From the NCBI GenBank assembly GCA_022826515.1, contig JAJDUT010000076.1:1-43952 (forward strand): a stretch of 43,952 nucleotides of DNA, given 5' to 3'. Position 1 is the stretch's first letter. Every line of letters begins with the position of its first letter. Of the stretch, positions 40,381 to 43,952 are shown piece after piece. Position numbers and translations under genes: made by a program. The stretch comes from Candidatus Latescibacterota bacterium. GTDB lineage: Bacteria > Latescibacterota > UBA2968 > UBA8231. The notes under the pieces are model-generated. The model did no database searches. It was not told the DNA's origin and was given only the letters and a program-made list of their open reading frames with translations.

Positions 40381-41298
40381 ATGAAACGCGCCCACAATGT
40401 GCTGGAGTTAATCGGGGCTACGCCTATGGTCCGTCTCAGCCGAGTCGTCGGGGAGGGGGCGGCCGAGGTGTGGGGCAAGTTGGAGGCGACCAATCCGGGC
40501 GGTAGTGTCAAGGACCGCATCGCTCTGGCGATGATCGAAGCTGCCGAGGAGCAGGGACTGCTGGCCAAGGGCGGCACGATCATTGAGCCCACTAGCGGCA
40601 ATACCGGCATTGGCTTGGCCATGGTGGCTGCCTACAAGGGCTACAAGCTCATCGTCACCATGTTCGACACGGCTAGCCGCGAGCGCCGCTTACAGATGCA
40701 GGCGTACGGTGCCGAAGTTGTGTTGACGCCAGCGGCCGAGGGCATGCGTGGCGCTATCGACAAAGCGCTTGAACTCAAGCGCGAGCATCCAGATTACTTT
40801 TTGCCACAGCAGTTTATGAATGCAGCGAACCCCGAGATACACCGCCACACGACCGGCCGTGAGATTATAGAACAGCTAGATGGCCGAATCGATGCCTTTG
40901 TGGCAGGGGTGGGTACTGGGGGATCGTTGACTGGCGTCGGCGAAGTACTCAAGGAAGCTCTGGCCACAGTGAGGGTCATCGCCGTCGAGCCTGCCGGGTC
41001 GCCCGTACTTTCAGGCGGGAGGGCTGGATTCAGTTATATAGAGGGTATTGGCGCGGGTTTTTTGCCACCAATTCTCAACCGCGAAGTTATCGACGAGGTG
41101 CGGGTAATTACCGACGACGACGCGTATGAGATGGCCCGCCGCTTGGCGCGAGAGGAAGGACTTTTGGTGGGGATTTCAGCAGGGGCCAACGCCTATATCG
41201 CCATCCAAGTTGCTCGCGAAATGGGCGGAAATGCTCGGGTCGTGACAATCCTCTGCGACAGCGGATTGCGCTACTTGAGTACTCGTGCCTTTGAATGA
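40381..41298 (+). CDS. cysK: Cysteine synthase A type (O-acetylserine sulfhydrylase)
   Basis: 305 residues. The PLP lysine is Lys44 in TNPGGSVKDRIALAM; EPTSGNTGIGLAMVAA and VAGVGTGGSLTGVGEVL bind substrate and phosphate; the C-terminal ILCDSGLRYLSTRAFE is standard. The usual GPHKIQGIGAGF is changed to GFSYIEGIGAGF, which moves the serine acetyltransferase-sensing region slightly. It is the fourth gene of the sulfur operon, 38 nt after cysO. The motifs are closer to CysK/OASS than to the first paralogue; cystathionine beta-synthase activity is an alternative. Confidence 0.93.
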   Translation: MKRAHNVLELIGATPMVRLSRVVGEGAAEVWGKLEATNPGGSVKDRIALAMIEAAEEQGLLAKGGTIIEPTSGNTGIGLAMVAAYKGYKLIVTMFDTASRERRLQMQAYGAEVVLTPAAEGMRGAIDKALELKREHPDYFLPQQFMNAANPEIHRHTTGREIIEQLDGRIDAFVAGVGTGGSLTGVGEVLKEALATVRVIAVEPAGSPVLSGGRAGFSYIEGIGAGFLPPILNREVIDEVRVITDDDAYEMARRLAREEGLLVGISAGANAYIAIQVAREMGGNARVVTILCDSGLRYLSTRAFE

Positions 41299-41305
41299 GG
41301 GAGCA

Positions 41306-41560
41306 TCAAGCCATTGTCTGCACGAGATGGCTCAACCGCGACTTGTAGCGGGCGGCGGCATTTTTGTGGATAATGCCCTTGTTGGTGGTCCTGTCGATGA
41401 TCGAGATCGCCGCCTGTAGCGCGATCTCGGCCGAGGCTTTGTCCGGAGCTTGACGGACTTTCTTGAGGGCCGTACGCATCCGCGAGCGGATTGCGCGGTT
41501 GCGTACGTAGGCTTTGGCACTAGTGATTTGGTGCTTCTTGGCAGACTTGAGTTTAGGCAA
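41306..41560 (-). CDS. rpsT: 30S ribosomal protein bS20
   Basis: 84 residues, entirely helical and basic, with the family's MPKLKSAKKHQITSAKAYVRN beginning (cut here at 20 residues in quoting) and NKGIIHKNAAARYKSRL near the end. It binds 16S rRNA during early 30S assembly. The start codon is TTG, preceded by AAGGAG; E. coli rpsT also uses a UUG start. A promoter is seen at 41588-41616. The gene converges on cysK with a 7-nt gap, without an obvious terminator. Confidence 0.95.
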   Translation of the reverse strand: MPKLKSAKKHQITSAKAYVRNRAIRSRMRTALKKVRQAPDKASAEIALQAAISIIDRTTNKGIIHKNAAARYKSRLSHLVQTMA

Positions 41561-41587
41561 TTTTGTGCTCCTTCAATAAAATTATTA

Positions 41588-41616
41588 AATATATAAGAAG
41601 TGGGGAGAAGGGGCAA
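41588..41616 (-). promoter_or_regulatory. Promoter for rpsT
   Basis: Minus-strand TTGCCC (41616-41611), a 17-base spacer and TATATT (41593-41588). Transcription would start near 41581, about 20 nt before the TTG start. Confidence 0.6.
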
Positions 41617-41676
41617 GGCGGGTCTTCAAAAAGAGGCTAGCGAAGGCTAGAATGAACTGGAGCCCCGCATAAAATT

Positions 41677-42168
41677 ATGCCCTGTGGTCTTATCATGGCT
41701 TCTTCTAGTGATCAGATGGGATTTGATTTTGGCGAACGATGCCCCCCTAGCGACAGTGCGCAGATCGCTACGCACTGTGCGCACTGTCGGCTAGAGATTG
41801 AGGTGCCGACTTGGTATGCAGGTCAAGCGCAGTTACACTTTTGCGACGCGTTTTGCCGCCGCGCTTGGACAGAAGCTATGCCTTCGTTAGAGGTTTGCTT
41901 GGGGGAAACTTCCAAACGGCGGGGGGCCAATTGGGAACTCCAAGCATTAAAGGCGCGGACGCGCGATGGCTTCATTTGCCAAGTATGCGGGGTTAGCGAA
42001 GAGGAACTTGGGCGCCAGCTTGACGTACATCACAAGATTCCCTATCGCAGTTTCTCTTCCAACATAGAGGCTAATAAACTGGAACATCTGATTTCGGTTT
42101 GCCCCTCTTGCCACTCTAAGTTGGAGGCCGAGTTGCGCCACGATCTTCCTCTTTTTGCACGATATTGA
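41677..42168 (+). CDS. HNH endonuclease with N-terminal Zn-finger
   Basis: Up to 163 residues; the start may be 41677 or 41695 (MASSSDQMGFDF), neither with a clear ribosome site. The N-terminal part has CAHCRLEI...HFCDAFCRRAW, four cysteines suited to zinc binding. The C-terminal HNH domain reads CQVCGVSEEEL, then LDVHHKIPYRSF (catalytic His pair), NKLEHLISVCPSCHSKLE: the second Cys pair completes the beta-beta-alpha-Me finger. It is a probable DNA nuclease; free-standing HNH proteins are found in restriction, repair and phage contexts. No partner methylase or phage gene is adjacent. Function unknown. Confidence 0.85.
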   Translation: MPCGLIMASSSDQMGFDFGERCPPSDSAQIATHCAHCRLEIEVPTWYAGQAQLHFCDAFCRRAWTEAMPSLEVCLGETSKRRGANWELQALKARTRDGFICQVCGVSEEELGRQLDVHHKIPYRSFSSNIEANKLEHLISVCPSCHSKLEAELRHDLPLFARY

Positions 42169-42333
42169 CCTTTCTGCGTGCTAGGTGCTGATAGACCATA
42201 TAGTTTAGAAACTACCTCTTGCATCCTGGATATTAGATGCGTATTTTGTATTGAGTACGTGAAATGATCTCAGGCTTCTCTACACGCTCTTCAATTAAGC
42301 TATTGTTGTAAGGGCCGCTAAGGGAGAGGAACC

Positions 42334-42414
42334 ATGAGTGCGGTGGTGGAAGGTGGTTGCGGCCTTAGAGCGGCGAGGCGGCGGTCTAGTGCACAAAGTC
42401 GCGCTACAACTTAA
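42334..42414 (+). CDS. Possible 26-aa leader peptide
   Basis: ATG at 42334 follows AAGGGAGAGGAACC, a good ribosome site. The frame encodes 26 residues (begins MSAVVEGGCG, then Arg/Ser-rich) and ends 35 nt before the secreted repeat gene. The 281-nt gap 42169-42449 otherwise holds a weak 9-bp stem (42309-42318 with 42359-42367) and a TTAAA-rich patch near 42411-42428. No family is recognised. Confidence 0.27.
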   Translation: MSAVVEGGCGLRAARRRSSAQSRATT

Positions 42415-42449
42415 ACTTAAAACTTAAATCTCTCATTGGAGGGTCAATT

Positions 42450-43952
42450 ATGAGCGGTTGTGTAGTTAGTAACAAACTCATTTGGAATAGATCGCTGTCC
42501 TGCCTGAGTATGCTTTTTCTGGCGGTCACTTTGATACTGGCTCCGGAGGCTGAAGCGCAGGATGCGCCGAGCTTTGGCGGTGCGACGGTTGCCAATCAAA
42601 TGTACGAGGCCGGAGTGGAGATAGGGGATCTGGTGCTACCTGAGGCTACAGGTGGCAGTGGCGATTTGGCGTATGCTCTGAGTCCCTTGCCGCCGGGATT
42701 GGCATTTGATGCCGCGACTCGGACGCTTTCGGGCACGCCTTCGGATGATGTCACCTTCCCGAAAAAGATTTTTTACTCGATGGTCTACGAAGTGACGGAT
42801 GCCGATGGTGCTACGGCCACATTGACGTTCAATATTTCAGTAGAAGAGGAGGATGTAGCGCCGAGCTTTGAGGGGGTGACGGTTCCTGATCAGATGTTCT
42901 CGGACGAGGTGGCGATAGAGGCTCTGGAGTTGCCTGCAGCTTCGGGAGGTAACGGGGGCTTGACTTATAGCTTGAGTCCCTTGCCGCCGGGATTGGCATT
43001 TGATGCCGCGACTCGGACGCTTTCGGGTACGCCTTCGGAAGTGGCTATTTCCTTGATGACGTACGAAGTGACGGATGCCGACGGCGATACAGCCACGTTG
43101 ACATTCGAGATAGAAGTCGATACGAGGCCGAGCTTTGACGGTGCGACGGTTGCTGATCAGTCGTACCGGACAGGCGATGATATAGGAGTTCTGGTATTGC
43201 CTCCGGCTTCGGTGGGAGAGTATGAGGAACCTCCGAGATATAGCTTGTCATCTATGTCATCTAGCTTGGTCGGGGAGTTGCCGGAGGGTCTGTTGTTTGA
43301 TGCCGAGGCTCGGACGCTTTCGGGTACGCCGACCATAGCCGGGACGTACGAAATGACCTACCGGGTGGAAGATTCCGATACCAATATGGAGGACAGCGAT
43401 GCCGAGGAATTGACCTTTACGATCTATGTAGAGCTGACCTTCGCGGCGGTCGCTGCGCGTCAAACAACCTTTACTGCAGGCGAAGAGATAAAACAGCCTT
43501 GGGAGTTGCCAGTAGGTCGGTCCACCGACGCTCTGACGTATAGTTTGATTGGGGAATTGCCTGACGGTCTGTCGTTTGATCCGGCGACTCGGATGATTTC
43601 GGGTACGCCTCCGGCTGATGTGTTGTATGACGCGTCATATGAGTTCATGTATCGGGCGGAGGATTCCGATGGCGATTCGGCTGAGTTGACCTTCACGATT
43701 GTGATAGCTGCTATGCCCAGCTTCGTCCGGGAGGAGGAAGATCATCTGTACCCGGCGGGTGATGCGGTGAGCTTAGAGTTGCCGGAGGCGGAAGGTGGGA
43801 ATGTAGCGTTAACCTATACGTTGGAAGGGGCGTTGCCTGCGGGTCTTTCGTTTGATGGGGCGGCTCGGACGATTTCCGGTACGCCGCCGACGGATGTGAC
43901 GTATGATGAGTCCTATGGGTTGACGTATCGGGTGACGGATGTGGATGGCGAT
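42450..43952 (+). CDS. Secreted multi-Ig-repeat (He_PIG) protein, 3' end off window
   Basis: An open frame of 501 codons that leaves the window. TTGGAGGG precedes the ATG at 42450. The signal peptide is about 1-38 (hydrophobic LSCLSMLFLAVTLILAP, then EAEAQ). It is followed by tandem units of about 90-100 residues starting near 42564, 42859, 43125, 43431 and 43714. Each has PSF...V.DQ, LPAASGG..LTYSL, LPPGLAFD..TRTLSGTP, and a final YEVTDADGDTATLTF strand, typical of putative Ig (He_PIG/cadherin-like) repeats found in bacterial surface or secreted adhesins. Calcium binding is possible through the DADGD stretches. The C-terminal anchor or sorting signal is not visible. It is likely an extracellular structural or adhesion protein. 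Confidence 0.92.
   Translation, partial: MSGCVVSNKLIWNRSLSCLSMLFLAVTLILAPEAEAQDAPSFGGATVANQMYEAGVEIGDLVLPEATGGSGDLAYALSPLPPGLAFDAATRTLSGTPSDDVTFPKKIFYSMVYEVTDADGATATLTFNISVEEEDVAPSFEGVTVPDQMFSDEVAIEALELPAASGGNGGLTYSLSPLPPGLAFDAATRTLSGTPSEVAISLMTYEVTDADGDTATLTFEIEVDTRPSFDGATVADQSYRTGDDIGVLVLPPASVGEYEEPPRYSLSSMSSSLVGELPEGLLFDAEARTLSGTPTIAGTYEMTYRVEDSDTNMEDSDAEELTFTIYVELTFAAVAARQTTFTAGEEIKQPWELPVGRSTDALTYSLIGELPDGLSFDPATRMISGTPPADVLYDASYEFMYRAEDSDGDSAELTFTIVIAAMPSFVREEEDHLYPAGDAVSLELPEAEGGNVALTYTLEGALPAGLSFDGAARTISGTPPTDVTYDESYGLTYRVTDVDGD

Noticed and set aside
42309..42367. Possible riboswitch or terminator stem (9 bp, 40-nt loop)
   Set aside because: One bulge, long loop, no T-tract, and no match to a riboswitch pattern I know.

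Overview
The window comes from an uncultured-looking, high-GC Gram-negative bacterium. Evidence for an outer membrane is a TonB-dependent receptor C-terminus, apolipoprotein N-acyltransferase (lnt) and lipobox proteins. Bacterial housekeeping genes (aspS, rpsT, ybeY, phoH, initiator tRNA) exclude archaea and plasmid or phage DNA. The mix of Gfo/Idh/MocA dehydrogenases, TIM-barrel isomerases, cupins, DUF4380, CoA transferase, Uma2 and DUF1703-type ATPase/nuclease genes resembles genomes of Latescibacterota/Poribacteria-like FCB-group lineages. That placement is inference only; no rRNA is present.

Layout. 1-3449: end of a TonB receptor, a divergent galactokinase-like GHMP kinase, a family III CoA transferase and a decapitated DUF418 membrane gene. 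3530-11263: accessory, defence-like block, mostly on the minus strand: Uma2 nuclease, a DprA-like SLOG protein, a giant coiled-coil SF1 (UPF1-like) helicase, a YefM-type antitoxin with only a relic of its toxin, and an AAA/PD-(D/E)XK protein. A 20-bp direct repeat sits at 5490 and again at 11244. 11357-14572: P450, a small secreted protein and an N-acyl-D-amino-acid deacylase. 14718-21293: a plus-strand catabolic operon (amidohydrolase, Gfo oxidoreductase, KDG-kinase-like sugar kinase, DUF4380, hydroxyacid dehydrogenase). Into it is wedged a translationally coupled AAA-ATPase + DUF4276/TOPRIM pair that looks like a split OLD-type defence module. 21342-28183: a beta-hydroxyacid dehydrogenase facing a second sugar-acid operon (TIM-barrel isomerase, bicupin, alkyltransferase-like protein, MATE exporter, cupin, DapA-like aldolase, Gfo oxidoreductase).

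28269-38438 is conserved housekeeping on the minus strand: lnt, a solitary sigma region 4 protein, tRNA-fMet, a phoH-pgpH-ybeY-corC operon, a LysM/lipoprotein pair and aspS. 38536-41298 is a plus-strand sulfur operon with cysM, a Mec-type JAMM protease, a CysO-type sulfur carrier and cysK, i.e. protein-thiocarboxylate cysteine synthesis as known from Mycobacterium. Then come rpsT, an HNH endonuclease and the start of a secreted multi-Ig-repeat protein that runs off the window.

Best candidates for undescribed biology are the DprA-like/SF1-helicase locus, the ATPase/DUF4276 pair embedded in a sugar operon, and the CysO homologue with a Ser after the terminal Gly-Gly beside a JAMM protease. Every assignment was made by reading motifs; no database was searched.
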